Shown here: in pieces, positions 9,701 to 17,247 of the stretch
Layout: each line of letters starts with the position of its first letter
How positions within the stretch are numbered: position 1 is the first letter of the stretch
DNA from: an uncultured Collinsella sp.
Lineage (GTDB): Bacteria; Actinomycetota; Coriobacteriia; Coriobacteriales; Coriobacteriaceae
DNA: 64,000 nucleotides
NCBI GenBank assembly: GCA_900542175.1
Contig: UQNC01000002.1
Location: forward strand, 1-64,000
Direction: 5' to 3'
Position numbers and translations under genes: made by a program
The notes under the pieces: generated by a model
Database searches by the model: none
What the model was told of the DNA's origin: nothing
What the model saw: only the letters and a program-made list of their open reading frames with translations

Positions 9701-11425
9701 CTCGTTGAGCAATGGGCGCTCCAAGCGCACCAGCTGACAGGCCGTGCGGGAATCCTCGAGCAGGTTGCCGTGGTTGCCCAGGTAGAGCGTGGTCGAAGTC
9801 ACCATGTGCTCGCGAAGGGCGTCGATGGGCGGGTTCGTGACCTGAGCGAACAGCTGATAGAAGTAGTCAAAGAACGAACGCGTCTTCTTGGACAGGCAAG
9901 CCAGCGGCGCGTCGATGCCCATCGAGGCGAGCGGGGCCTTGCCCTGCTGGGCCATAGGACGCACGACCTCGTCGACGTCATCCCAGTGGTAGCCGAGCTT
10001 GGCCATGCGCACAGCGGCGGGCACCTCGGCATCCTCGGCGGACGCGGGCGCGGCGGGTTCATCGAGCGCGTCGACGGTCAGCGTCTCCTCGGCAATCCAA
10101 TCACGGTAGGGCTTTTCCTTGGCGTAACGGGCGCGCAGCTCGTCGTTGTAGATCACGCGGCCGCGGGCAAAGTCGACCTCGAGCATCTGACCCGGTCCCA
10201 AGCAGCCGCTCGTCAGGATGTTCTCGGGGCGCACCTCGATGGTGCCCACCTCGCTCGCCAGCATAAAGCGGCCGTCGCGCGTCACGTAGTAGCGAGCCGG
10301 GCGCAGGCCGTTACGGTCGAGGGCGGCGCCCAGGGTACGGCCGTCGGTAAAGGCGATAGCGGCAGGACCGTCCCACGGCTCCATGAGCATGGACTGGTAA
10401 GCGTCGTAGGCGCGGCGCTCCTCACTCAGGCTATCGTTATGGTCCCACGGCTCGGGCAGCAACGTGGACGCGGCACGCGTGAGCGGGCGACCGTTCATGA
10501 CCAAGAATTCGAGCACGTTGTCCAGAATCGCGGAGTCGGAACCCTCGCGGTTGATGATGGGCATCACGCGCTCAAGATCGTGCTGCAGCACGGGGCTGTA
10601 CAGGTTGGGTTCGCGGGCGCGAATCCAGTTGACGTTGCCCTTGAGGGTATTGATCTCGCCGTTGTGAATGATAAAGCGGTTGGGGTGCGCACGCTCCCAG
10701 CTGGGCGTGGTGTTGGTGGAGTAGCGCGAGTGGACGAGCGCCACGGCCGTTTTGACGGCGGCGTCGTTGAGGTCGATGAAGAAGCGGCGCATCTGCGTGG
10801 CGACCAGCATGCCCTTGTACACGATGGTGCGCGAGCTCATGGAGCACACATAGAAGATCTTGTCGCGCAGGGCAAACTCGGCGTCGGCCTTTTTTTCGAT
10901 GGTGCGGCGGCACACGTACAGGCGACGCTCGAAGGCATCGCCGGCGGGCGTGTCGTCCGGACGGCCCAGGAAGGCCTGCAGGATAGTGGGCATGCAGGCG
11001 CGAGCCGTCTCGCCCAGGTCGTGCGGGTCGACGGGCACCTCGCGCCAAAAGAGCAGCGGCACGCCGGCCTCGGCGCAGCCCTCCTCAAACACGCGGCGGG
11101 CATCCTCTACGCCCTTGTCGTCCTGCGGGAAGAACAGCATGGCCACGCCATAGTCGCCCTCTGCCGGCAGAATCTGGCCGCACTTTTGAGCCTCTTTACG
11201 GAAAAAGTGATGCGGAACCTGGAACAGGATGCCGGCGCCGTCGCCGGTGTTCTTCTCGAGTCCCGTGCCGCCGCGGTGCTCCAAGTTGACCAGAATGGAC
11301 AGCGCATCGTCCAGAATCTGGTGATGGCGCTCACCGTTGATATCGGCAAGCGCGCCGATGCCACATGCATCGTGGTCGAATTCGGGGCGATAAAGGCCCT
11401 GCTGCTGAGCGGAATCTGCCTGCAT
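6728..11425 (-). CDS. gltB: glutamate synthase large subunit
   Basis: This is a full-length 1565-residue ferredoxin/NADPH-type GOGAT large chain. The N-terminal class II glutamine amidotransferase begins after a short propeptide at the Cys of DACGIGALAD. A central domain and the FMN-binding synthase barrel follow, with the 3Fe-4S Cys cluster CLMQRDCQQDTCPAGI. Last comes the C-terminal Gly-rich GXGXG domain (SAGQSFGAF, GKGLSGGEV). GGGGAGGATCGCG precedes the ATG at 11425. The gene leads the gltBD operon and supplies the ammonia-assimilation product glutamate. Confidence 0.96.
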   Translation of the reverse strand: MQADSAQQQGLYRPEFDHDACGIGALADINGERHHQILDDALSILVNLEHRGGTGLEKNTGDGAGILFQVPHHFFRKEAQKCGQILPAEGDYGVAMLFFPQDDKGVEDARRVFEEGCAEAGVPLLFWREVPVDPHDLGETARACMPTILQAFLGRPDDTPAGDAFERRLYVCRRTIEKKADAEFALRDKIFYVCSMSSRTIVYKGMLVATQMRRFFIDLNDAAVKTAVALVHSRYSTNTTPSWERAHPNRFIIHNGEINTLKGNVNWIRAREPNLYSPVLQHDLERVMPIINREGSDSAILDNVLEFLVMNGRPLTRAASTLLPEPWDHNDSLSEERRAYDAYQSMLMEPWDGPAAIAFTDGRTLGAALDRNGLRPARYYVTRDGRFMLASEVGTIEVRPENILTSGCLGPGQMLEVDFARGRVIYNDELRARYAKEKPYRDWIAEETLTVDALDEPAAPASAEDAEVPAAVRMAKLGYHWDDVDEVVRPMAQQGKAPLASMGIDAPLACLSKKTRSFFDYFYQLFAQVTNPPIDALREHMVTSTTLYLGNHGNLLEDSRTACQLVRLERPLLNEEEFEHICAIDRVGFKTRRFRAVYRRDAGEGALQTALKQLAEDVEAAVRDGVNIVVLSDRAAAGEVPVPSLLAVGCVHNHLIRAGVRTFADIVVECGDAVSPHDFAALVGYSASGIYPYNAHACIRDLAARGDLDVTAEQGIANYNKAATAGIVSIMSKMGISTVQSYHSAQIFEAVGFTPEFVNAYFAGTVSRVGGMGVEDVEHEQNERYDAALAILKSPAPDQLPTLGLTKWRPLGGEDHLIDPQTVYLLQTACREDSYDTFKEYSARLHRTGRAVRLRDLLDFDASGRTPVALDEVEPAFNIVRRFNTGAMSYGSISKEAHECMAIAMNRLHGRSNSGEGGEDPRRETPLANGDSKNSAIKQVASARFGVTSRYLCSAFEIQIKMAQGAKPGEGGHLPGKKVYPWIAEVRQSTPGIGLISPPPHHDIYSIEDLAELIFDLKNANPGARVSVKLVSEAGVGTIATGVAKGAADKILISGHNGGSGAAARDSIWHAGLPLELGLAEAQQTLLQNGLRSRVVLEADGKLMDGTDVAVACLLGAEEFGFATMPLISMGCLMQRDCQQDTCPAGIATQNCRLRRGFRGKPEHVEHFMLFVAEQLREVMASLGFRTVDEMVGHPECLRQIEVPGNRKANLLDLSPVLASATCEFGAHIPGADGRHFLPQMAADSELDKTLDSTLFVPYTADARAHLRPIRFRADIANVNRCVGTILGNAVTKAHPEGLPAGSITIDCDGSAGQSFGAFLPRGITLNVCGDANDYFGKGLSGGEVSVRPNPHATYKFDENIIVGNVAFFGATSGRGFINGLAGQRFGVRNSGATVVVEGCGNHGCEYMTGGLALILGEVGQNFAAGMTGGVAYVFDQYGTLDARVNHESVELKAPTAGELAQIRELIQEHVDATQSPRGIKLLYSFETMSKHFVKVIPTEYERVLAIVAASEAAGKTHAQAEELAFDIVTGRASAADVARFDIAGGATGAASAAASSVASTKKEA

Positions 11426-11608
11426 CGCGATCCTCCCCTAGATATTTAGACAGTCAGTTGACTAGGCATACTATGAGCATCGCCGACCCGTTGTGTTTCC
11501 CACCCGTTTCGAAACAATCGCGTAACGCACGCCCTACGAGTGGACACCGCCGACCTCAAGGGCGACAACATAGGCCCCAAGTTCGGCCTGTTAGCTCACC
11601 CCTTCAAA

Positions 11609-11827
11609 CATCTCAATCTGTAACAGGAAGGCCCAATTACGACGACTAACTGTTACAGATTGAGATGTTATCGAGAGACAGTTCCGAATGTCTCGATCTG
11701 TAACACGAAGGGCCGGTTTTGGCGGTCAGCTGTTACAGATCGAGATTTTCCATAGGACCATTTCTTCCTGTCTTGATCTGTAACACCTAGACCCAATTTC
11801 CATCCCTAGTTGTTACAGATCGAGACA
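11609..11827. repeat. 59-nt palindrome array C (3 units)
   Basis: Units lie at 11609-11667, 11689-11747 and 11769-11827, with two 21-base gaps. The arms match TGTCTCGATCTGTAACA and its inverse with one to three changes. The last unit ends 121 bases before the mntH start, upstream of the likely promoter. Confidence 0.9.
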
Positions 11828-11883
11828 TTTCGGCAGCCCCCTTTCACCATCCCATTCAAATACAACAATTTTGTTAGTCTTGG

Positions 11884-11912
11884 TTAACTTTTAAGCTTAA
11901 AACGGGTATCCT
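11884..11912 (+). promoter_or_regulatory. candidate mntH promoter/operator with palindrome
   Basis: The perfect 14-bp palindrome TTTTAAGCTTAAAA (11889-11902) lies just before a TATCCT-like -10 (11907-11912). Placement and AT-rich dyad fit an operator for a DtxR/MntR-type metalloregulator, but the regulator is not in this window and the assignment is inference. Confidence 0.35.
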
Positions 11913-11948
11913 TTGCGGCGTCAAGCAAACGGCACACAGGAGCGCACC

Positions 11949-13205
11949 ATGCTCAACCATCTCAAACAACACTTTGGCTCCCGACGCACCGGCGGTCACG
12001 GAGGTCTAGACATCGCGCGGCATATCGGCCCCGGGCTGCTCGTGACCGTCGGCTTTATCGACCCGGGCAACTGGGCCTCCAATATGGCCGCGGGCTCGCA
12101 GTTTGGCTACGCGCTGCTGTGGATCGTCACGCTGTCCACGATTATGCTCATTGTGCTGCAGCACAACGCGGCGCACCTGGGTATCGCCACGGGCACCTGC
12201 CTTGCCGAGGCCACGACACGTTACCTCCCCCGCTTCGTTGGACGCACGGTACTCGCCAGTGCCTATCTCGCGACTGTCGCCACCGCCATGGCCGAAGTCC
12301 TGGGTGGCGCGATTGCCCTTCAAATGCTCTTTGGGCTGCCCGTGCGCGCGGGTTGCGTCATCGTGGCGGCAGTATCGATGGCGATGCTCATGACGAGCTC
12401 CTACAAGCGCGCCGAACGCTGGATCATCGCCTTCGTGGGTGTGGTAGGACTCTCGTTTTTAGCAGAGCTCGCGCTGGTCAAAGTCGACTGGCCGCAAGCA
12501 ACCGCAAGCTGGATCACGCCCAGTATGCCCACTGGCTCTGCCGCGATCATCGTGAGTGTCCTGGGTGCGGTCGTTATGCCACACAATCTCTTCCTGCACT
12601 CCGAGGTCATCCAATCCATGCACTTCGAAGGCCAAGGCGAGCAGGTTATCGAAGAACGTCTGCGCTACGAGCTCTTCGACACGATCTTTTCGATGGGCGT
12701 GGGCTGGGCAATCAACTCGGCCATGGTCATCCTTGCCGCAACGACCTTCTTTGCGCACGGCATGGTCGTAGACGACCTCGCCGTCGCAGCGGCCACGCTC
12801 TCCCCCATCTTGGGCCCGGCGAGCTCGACCATCTTTGCGGTAGCGCTGCTGTTTGCGGGCCTCTCGAGTAGTGTGACGGCGGGCATGGCGGCGGGCACCA
12901 TCACCGCGGGCATGTTCGACGAGGAATACGACATCCACGACCGACATTCCTCGATCGGGGTGGCGGCCTGTTTCGTCGGCGCAGTGACGGCGTGCCTGGT
13001 CGTCCCAAATCCTTTTGAAGGTCTCATCTGGAGTCAGGCGCTGCTGTCGCTTCAGCTGCCGATTACGGTCTTTGTGCTCATACGGCTCACCAGCTCACGC
13101 CGCGTCATGGGCAAATATGCCAATTCGCGCCCGCTCAACGCGCTGCTCGTAGGGATCGGTGCCATCGTGACGATTCTCGATGTCGTGTTGTTGACAGGGA
13201 TGTAA
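11949..13205 (+). CDS. mntH: Nramp-family proton-coupled Mn(II)/divalent metal transporter
   Basis: This 418-residue polytopic membrane protein has the two Nramp signature helices: the unwound TM1 motif DPGN in GFIDPGNWASN, and the TM6 motif VVMPHNLFLHSEVIQ, whose Met and His contact the metal. About 11 hydrophobic segments are visible. It imports Mn2+ (possibly Fe2+) with protons across the cytoplasmic membrane. The start at 11949 follows ACAGGAGCGCACC. The gene stands alone, with repeat arrays C upstream and D directly downstream. Confidence 0.92.
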   Translation: MLNHLKQHFGSRRTGGHGGLDIARHIGPGLLVTVGFIDPGNWASNMAAGSQFGYALLWIVTLSTIMLIVLQHNAAHLGIATGTCLAEATTRYLPRFVGRTVLASAYLATVATAMAEVLGGAIALQMLFGLPVRAGCVIVAAVSMAMLMTSSYKRAERWIIAFVGVVGLSFLAELALVKVDWPQATASWITPSMPTGSAAIIVSVLGAVVMPHNLFLHSEVIQSMHFEGQGEQVIEERLRYELFDTIFSMGVGWAINSAMVILAATTFFAHGMVVDDLAVAAATLSPILGPASSTIFAVALLFAGLSSSVTAGMAAGTITAGMFDEEYDIHDRHSSIGVAACFVGAVTACLVVPNPFEGLIWSQALLSLQLPITVFVLIRLTSSRRVMGKYANSRPLNALLVGIGAIVTILDVVLLTGM

Positions 13206-13231
13206 TGGGACGGGGCACCTACCCAGGCAAA

Positions 13232-13370
13232 CGTCTCGATCTGTAACAGGAAGACCCGTTTCGAGCCGTTAGATGTTACAGATCGAGATCATTCCGAGGG
13301 ACAGCTCCGTTTGTCTCAATCTGTAACAAGTGGACCCAATTTCCACCGTTAGATGTTACAGATTGAGACA
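13232..13370. repeat. 59-nt palindrome array D (2 units)
   Basis: Units lie at 13232-13290 and 13312-13370 with a 21-base gap. The unit 1 spacer begins GGAAGACCCG. The inter-unit gap (with GAGGGACAGCTCCG) resembles the C1-C2 gap (GAGAGACAGTTCCG), so more than the arms is conserved between arrays. It begins 26 bases after the mntH stop. Confidence 0.9.
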
Positions 13371-13514
13371 AAAGGTCGGCCGGACTCACAACAGACAGGA
13401 TCGGCCAACAGCAACCGTGATCCCTTGGGGGCGGAGGAAAAGGGTCCCGGCCGGGATATCCGACCGGGACCCTTGGACAGAGCTATGTGTTGCCGTGAGC
13501 CGCGTGCCGACGAG

Positions 13515-13658
13515 CTACTCCTCGACGAGCTCAAACTGATCGGGACCGACGCCGCAGACCGGGCACACGTAGTCCTCGGGCAGCTCGGGCGTGTCGACCT
13601 CAACCTCGTAGCCACAAACGATGCACACGAACTTATACGTCTTCTTCTCCTCAGCCAC
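13515..13658 (-). CDS. rubredoxin
   Basis: This 47-residue protein has the two Fe-binding CxxC knuckles of rubredoxin: [12 protein letters not shown] near the N-terminus and [14 protein letters not shown] near the C-terminus. It is a small one-electron carrier in anaerobes. The GTG at 13658 is preferred because AGAGGAG lies 7 bases upstream; an upstream ATG frame adds 13 residues not usual for the family. Its neighbour upstream is a flavin reductase, a pairing reminiscent of the fused high-molecular-weight rubredoxin of clostridia, which feeds electrons to oxygen- or NO-reducing flavodiiron proteins. Confidence 0.93.
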   Translation of the reverse strand: MAEEKKTYKFVCIVCGYEVEVDTPELPEDYVCPVCGVGPDQFELVEE

Positions 13659-13702
13659 GATGTTCTCCTCTCGAACGCGACTGGTGATGTACTTCATCTA
13701 TT

Positions 13703-13730
13703 AGTATAGATTCTCAATAATATAATGCAA
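13703..13730 (-). promoter_or_regulatory. rubredoxin promoter
   Basis: On the minus strand TTGCAT, a 16-nt spacer and TATACT form a good sigma-70-type promoter about 45 bases before the GTG start. The spacer contains an AT-rich stretch (ATTATTGAGAAT) that might hold a regulator site. Confidence 0.6.
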
Positions 13731-13747
13731 GTATTTTTAAAACATTT

Positions 13748-14251
13748 CTAGCCTTGATACGAGGACGCCTTCGGAGGCGTCTTGCCCTTCAGGACCTTAT
13801 GGTAGTAATCGTAGGTGAGCGGCGTCTCGTCGCTCAGGCGCTCGGCATCCTCGACCTCGCCGATAAACAGTAGATGCGTGCCCACATCCACAGTGTCGAT
13901 CAAACGGCAGCTAAACAGGGCCGTCGCGTGCTCGGGCACATAGGGCATGCCCAGAGCCGTCTCGCGGGTCTCGTATTTGGCAAACTTGTCATAATCGCTG
14001 CTGGTGCGAAATCCAAAGTTGCCAATGTAGAGCATATCCGCCGTCTGGTCGATCACGGTCAGCGCAAAGGCCTTGGCAGTCTCGATCACGCCAGCGGTCA
14101 CATTTTCCTTGTTTACGGAAACCGAGATGCGAGGTGGTGCTGCCGTCACCTGCACCGCCGTGTTGATGACGCAGCCGGCGCGCAGCCCGTCTGCCGCGGC
14201 GCTCACCACATACAGACCGCTCGGCATGGTAAAGAATGCAGTTTTGTCCAT
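13748..14251 (-). CDS. flavin reductase-like FMN-binding protein
   Basis: This 167-residue protein belongs to the flavin reductase-like domain family (FMN-binding split barrel). It starts MDKTAFFTMPSGLYVVSA, and the flavin-contact region RISVSVNKENVTAGVI and the segment SCRLIDTVDVGTHLLFIGEV follow. It probably transfers electrons from NAD(P)H or a reduced flavin to a carrier such as the adjacent rubredoxin. The start at 14251 has TTAGGGGAG upstream; the longer frame reads through the smpB terminator and is rejected. The rubredoxin gene downstream has its own promoter. Confidence 0.85.
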   Translation of the reverse strand: MDKTAFFTMPSGLYVVSAAADGLRAGCVINTAVQVTAAPPRISVSVNKENVTAGVIETAKAFALTVIDQTADMLYIGNFGFRTSSDYDKFAKYETRETALGMPYVPEHATALFSCRLIDTVDVGTHLLFIGEVEDAERLSDETPLTYDYYHKVLKGKTPPKASSYQG

Positions 14252-14302
14252 AACAAGTACTCCCCTAACCCGGGATTGAACCTTAAGGCTGTATGTACCC
14301 AT

Positions 14303-14335
14303 AAAAAGCGGCGCCCATAACGGACGCCGTTTTTT
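14303..14335 (-). terminator. intrinsic terminator after smpB
   Basis: A GC-rich stem (CGGC-rich arms around CATAAC, one bulged base) is followed on the minus strand by a T-run. Confidence 0.75.
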
Positions 14336-14404
14336 GGAAATATATGGCAAAACAGCAAGGAAGACGGGGCGGGCGCGGTAGGGCACCTTCCCGTGAACTC
14401 GCTC

Positions 14405-14875
14405 CTAGCGGTTGCGTTCTTTAAGAGCGCGGTCGATCTCGCGCTGGACATCGCGCTTGGCCATATCCTCGCGCTTGTCGTAAAGCTTCTTGCCGCGGCC
14501 TAGGCCCAGCAGCAGCTTTACGCGGCCGTCGGTATTAAAGTAGAGCTCCAGCGGCACCAGCGCATAGCCGCGGTTGCGAAGTTTGCCGTCAAGAAAGTCG
14601 ATCTCCTTGCGGTGCAGCAGCAGACGGCGCCGACGGTCGGGATCGCGATTCCACACGCCACCATGGCTATAAGGGTGGATATGCAGGCCGACGAGCCAGC
14701 ACTCCCCGCCACGAATCAGTGCGAAGGTATCGGTAATCTGGCACGCGCGCTCGCGAATCGACTTGACCTCGGTACCGCTCAGCTCAATACCGCACTCAAA
14801 CGTCTCATCGATAAAGTACTCGTGATGTGCCGAGCGATTCTTGGAAATGAGCTTGCGCTCGCGCTTACTGGGCAT
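14405..14875 (-). CDS. smpB: SsrA-binding protein SmpB
   Basis: This 156-residue protein binds tmRNA and delivers it to stalled ribosomes for trans-translation. Family features are visible: the start KLISKNRSAHHEYFI, the OB-fold core ECGIELSGTEVKSIRE, the HIHPYSHG segment, and the basic tail with GLGRGKKLYDKREDMAKRD that enters the ribosomal A site. The start at 14875 overlaps the end of the upstream TPR gene by 11 bases and has GGAGGCCGGCG before it, suggesting translational coupling. No ssrA gene is seen nearby. Confidence 0.95.
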   Translation of the reverse strand: MPSKRERKLISKNRSAHHEYFIDETFECGIELSGTEVKSIRERACQITDTFALIRGGECWLVGLHIHPYSHGGVWNRDPDRRRRLLLHRKEIDFLDGKLRNRGYALVPLELYFNTDGRVKLLLGLGRGKKLYDKREDMAKRDVQREIDRALKERNR

Positions 14876-15782
14876 CGCCGGCCTCCTTGGCGCCATCGGC
14901 GTTTGAGCCCGCAGCCTCGCGCTTTGCCTTGCGCTCGGCGTTAAGCTCGGCATCACTCTCGCGCACCAGCTTGATAATCGCCGCGCACGCCTCTTCGCCC
15001 ACCAGGTCGCGGGCACGGACCGTCAGGCGCGTAGCCTCCTGCTTGTCGCCGTCGCTCGCAGCGTCGGTCGCACACATGATCAGGCAGATGGCAATCTCGG
15101 CCGAAGGCGAGGTCGGCACGCCCTGCAGGGCGAGCTCACCCATCACATGGTCGTCACTCTCGTCCGCGGCATCCGGATAGGTGGTATGGATCTTGTTGAG
15201 CAGGCGCGTCGTATGCGCATCGTTGGGCGCCAGGCGCAGCGCCAGACGCGCGCAGCCCACGGCAGCCGAAATGTTCTCGGTCTCGGGCTCCAAGAAGTAC
15301 TGACCCAAGTTGGTGTAGGCGCGTGCGGCGCACTTACCGTCGCTCGCGCGCTCCAGCACCGAGAACGAGAGCGATGCCCACTCCTGCTTGTCCTCGAGCG
15401 CGCGGAACAGCTCGGCCAAGTCCAAGCGATAGTTGCAGTTCATGGGATCCCAACGCACGGCCTGCATCAGGGCATTCCGAGCACTCACATAATCCTGCTG
15501 GCGGATGTAGGCAAACGCCATGTCGGAGTACAGGCGGTCAAAGGGAACCTCGACCTGCACCAGCTCGCGCGGATCCTTCTCCACGCGGCGATAGGCCAGG
15601 CGCTCAAACTTGCTGTCGAAGCTAAAGTACTGGCGCTTCTCCTCCGTCTTGCACTCAGCGTCGATATACTCCTCGGCGAGCTCCACCAGACGCTCAAGCA
15701 GCGGCGTCGCCGTAGCCAGGTCGCCCTGCGCCAGATAGTTCTCGGCATACGTGATGTCTTCCAAGCTGATAGGCAGGTCCAT
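14865..15782 (-). CDS. TPR-repeat protein, unknown function
   Basis: This 305-residue soluble protein is built of helical repeats of tetratricopeptide character (for example AENYLAQGDLATATPLLERL, AFAYIRQQDYVSARNALMQA). The last 40 residues are charged and Ala-rich (ELNAERKAKREAAG). TPR proteins are protein-binding scaffolds; no partner can be named. The gene is coupled to smpB by an 11-base overlap, so the two are co-transcribed. A relation to ribosome rescue or chaperone work is possible but unproven. Confidence 0.7.
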   Translation of the reverse strand: MDLPISLEDITYAENYLAQGDLATATPLLERLVELAEEYIDAECKTEEKRQYFSFDSKFERLAYRRVEKDPRELVQVEVPFDRLYSDMAFAYIRQQDYVSARNALMQAVRWDPMNCNYRLDLAELFRALEDKQEWASLSFSVLERASDGKCAARAYTNLGQYFLEPETENISAAVGCARLALRLAPNDAHTTRLLNKIHTTYPDAADESDDHVMGELALQGVPTSPSAEIAICLIMCATDAASDGDKQEATRLTVRARDLVGEEACAAIIKLVRESDAELNAERKAKREAAGSNADGAKEAGDAQ

Positions 15783-15841
15783 GACAACTCCTCGGTCCGG
15801 GCGGCAGACTCAACGCGCGCCTTAAATATCGGTCAATACAC

Positions 15842-15870
15842 AAAACCCGGGTCTCTTACGAGGCCCGGGC
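15842..15870 (-). terminator. intrinsic terminator after the tRNA pair
   Basis: CCCGGGCCTC / GAGACCCGGG arms with a four-base loop are followed on the minus strand by TTTTG. It lies 13 bases beyond tRNA-Glu. Confidence 0.8.
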
Positions 15871-15882
15871 GTTCAATTTTGG

Positions 15883-15956
15883 TAGCCCGTACCAGATTCG
15901 AACTGGTGATCTCCGCCTTGAGAGGGCGGCGTCCTAAACCGCTAGACGAACGGGCC
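15883..15956 (-). tRNA. tRNA-Glu (CTC)
   Basis: A 74-nt cloverleaf is visible. The 7-bp acceptor GGCCCGT/ACGGGCT starts with a G-U pair. The anticodon stem CCGCC/GGCGG surrounds the loop CTCTCAA with anticodon CTC, and the T-arm contains GTTCGAATC. A 3' CCA is not fully encoded (CC follows the discriminator). Confidence 0.93.
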
Positions 15957-15973
15957 ATATGTAGCAAATGCAA

Positions 15974-16047
15974 TGGCTGGGATGGAGGGAGTCGAACCCC
16001 CATTGACGGAACCAGAATCCGCTGTCCTGCCATTAGACGACATCCCA
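15974..16047 (-). tRNA. tRNA-Gln (CTG)
   Basis: The acceptor is TGGGATG/CATCCCA. The anticodon stem GCGGA/TCCGT surrounds loop TTCTGGT with anticodon CTG, and the T-arm contains GGTTCGACTCC. The 3' CCA is encoded. It is 17 bases upstream of tRNA-Glu and shares its promoter and terminator. Confidence 0.93.
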
Positions 16048-16091
16048 ATGACTGCATCGCTGCGCTCGGCTGTGCCTTTGCGCAAGAAAGA

Positions 16092-16120
16092 AATATACGG
16101 GAAGTCCGGCCGTGACGCAA
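16092..16120 (-). promoter_or_regulatory. promoter of the tRNA-Gln/tRNA-Glu unit
   Basis: On the minus strand TTGCGT, a 17-nt spacer and TATATT form a near-consensus promoter about 45 bases upstream of mature tRNA-Gln. Confidence 0.7.
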
Positions 16121-16312
16121 GCCCCAATTTTGACTTTTTTGAAATTCAGTCAAATACGGCCGACACGTGAAGGACCTGTGAAGCGCCAGCGACACGTACG
16201 GCGCCAAAGCCCGTAAAACATCCCGCATCTACCGCTGGTAGATTACAACAATGCAGCACTCACGGCTGATGGCACAATCGAACCGTCATCATTGCACGGA
16301 TATCGAGGCGCC

Positions 16313-16723
16313 ATGGACGAAGAGCTTGATTACCTATGGGAGACCCTGGGCCTCGAGATCACTGCTGACCTTTGGCCCGAACGGGACAAAATCCATCCCA
16401 CTCTGCGCCCCGCCATCACGGTGATGCAGGCAAACTACCGCCGTGCATCCTTTTTGATCATGCGGATGTCATGGCACGCGGGACTCCCCGACCTTAAGCG
16501 AATCCAGGCAAACCTCGTCGAGCTGTCCGGTATGCCGACTGTCATATCCGAGGCGCACCTGGAGCAGCGACAGCGCGAGCGACTGCAACAGCAGCGGATT
16601 CCCTTTATCTGCCCCGGCGTTCAGGCATATCTGCCCTTTATGGACGAGGAGTACTGGAGCGGCAAGCCCAACAAGCACGTAAAGGTCTACGATCCGCACG
16701 AATGGGCACAGCTCGATGATTGA
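16313..16723 (+). CDS. small protein of unknown function
   Basis: This 136-residue protein starts MDEELDYLWETLGLEI. Its second half contains QRQRERLQQQRIPFICPGVQ followed by AYLPFMDEEYW. A 'Q..IPFI.PG.Q.YLPF' stretch of this kind is, from memory, found before the winged helix of some MarR-like regulators, but no winged-helix domain follows here, so any regulatory role is speculative. A GAGGCGCC site precedes the ATG at 16313. Coding character and the Shine-Dalgarno support expression; function is unknown. Confidence 0.6.
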   Translation: MDEELDYLWETLGLEITADLWPERDKIHPTLRPAITVMQANYRRASFLIMRMSWHAGLPDLKRIQANLVELSGMPTVISEAHLEQRQRERLQQQRIPFICPGVQAYLPFMDEEYWSGKPNKHVKVYDPHEWAQLDD

Positions 16724-16795
16724 GCCGAGCGAGCCCGCCGATGGAAAACACGTCCCACCCTGAGCACTCAAAACGGGTCGCACTTTCCGCAGCCG

Positions 16796-17155
16796 CTACA
16801 GCAACGCCTCGACCCAAGCCGATTCCCTAAAGCCAGGAATCGCAAAGTCGTCGCCCACCAGCAGCGGGCGCTTAACCAGCATGCCGTCGGTCGCCAGCAG
16901 CTCGTAGCACTCCCGATCCGTCATACCCGCATCCAGGCGTGCCTTCAGGCCCAGCTCTCGATATTTCATGCCCGACGAGTTGAAGAAGCGTCGCACCGGC
17001 AGCCCCGAACGAGCAATCCAGGTCGCAAGTTCATCGGCCGCGGGATTGTCCAAAACGATATCGCGGTCGATATACTCTACCCCGTGTTCGTCCAGCCATG
17101 CCTTGGCCTTCTTACAGGTCGAGCACTTGGGATATTCAACAAACAGTACGGTCAT
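16796..17155 (-). CDS. ArsC/Spx-family thioredoxin-fold protein (YffB-like)
   Basis: This 119-residue protein starts TVLFVEYPKCSTCKKAKAWL, the N-terminal CxxC-bearing thioredoxin-fold segment of the ArsC/Spx/YffB family. It ends with KRPLLVGDDFAIPGFRES, the family's conserved KRP-cis-Pro segment. Roles in the family range from arsenate reduction to transcription control (Spx) and glutathione-dependent thiol reduction. The absence of ars genes nearby argues against arsenate resistance. The start at 17155 follows AGGATTCCC. Confidence 0.85.
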   Translation of the reverse strand: MTVLFVEYPKCSTCKKAKAWLDEHGVEYIDRDIVLDNPAADELATWIARSGLPVRRFFNSSGMKYRELGLKARLDAGMTDRECYELLATDGMLVKRPLLVGDDFAIPGFRESAWVEALL

Positions 17156-17247
17156 GGGAATCCTCCGAATATAGATCGGCCAACGCGGACACACGCCACA
17201 CGAGGCGCCTTCGTATGATGGGCCAATTGTAGCCCACGGGTCACACG

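Larger units (their letters stand above)
11426..11948. other. 523-base divergent intergenic region gltB / mntH
   Basis: It holds the gltB leader, including the small inverted repeat AGTCAGTTGACT at 11451-11462. Repeat array C (11609-11827) and the mntH promoter region (11880-11948) follow. No gene is seen. Confidence 0.7.
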
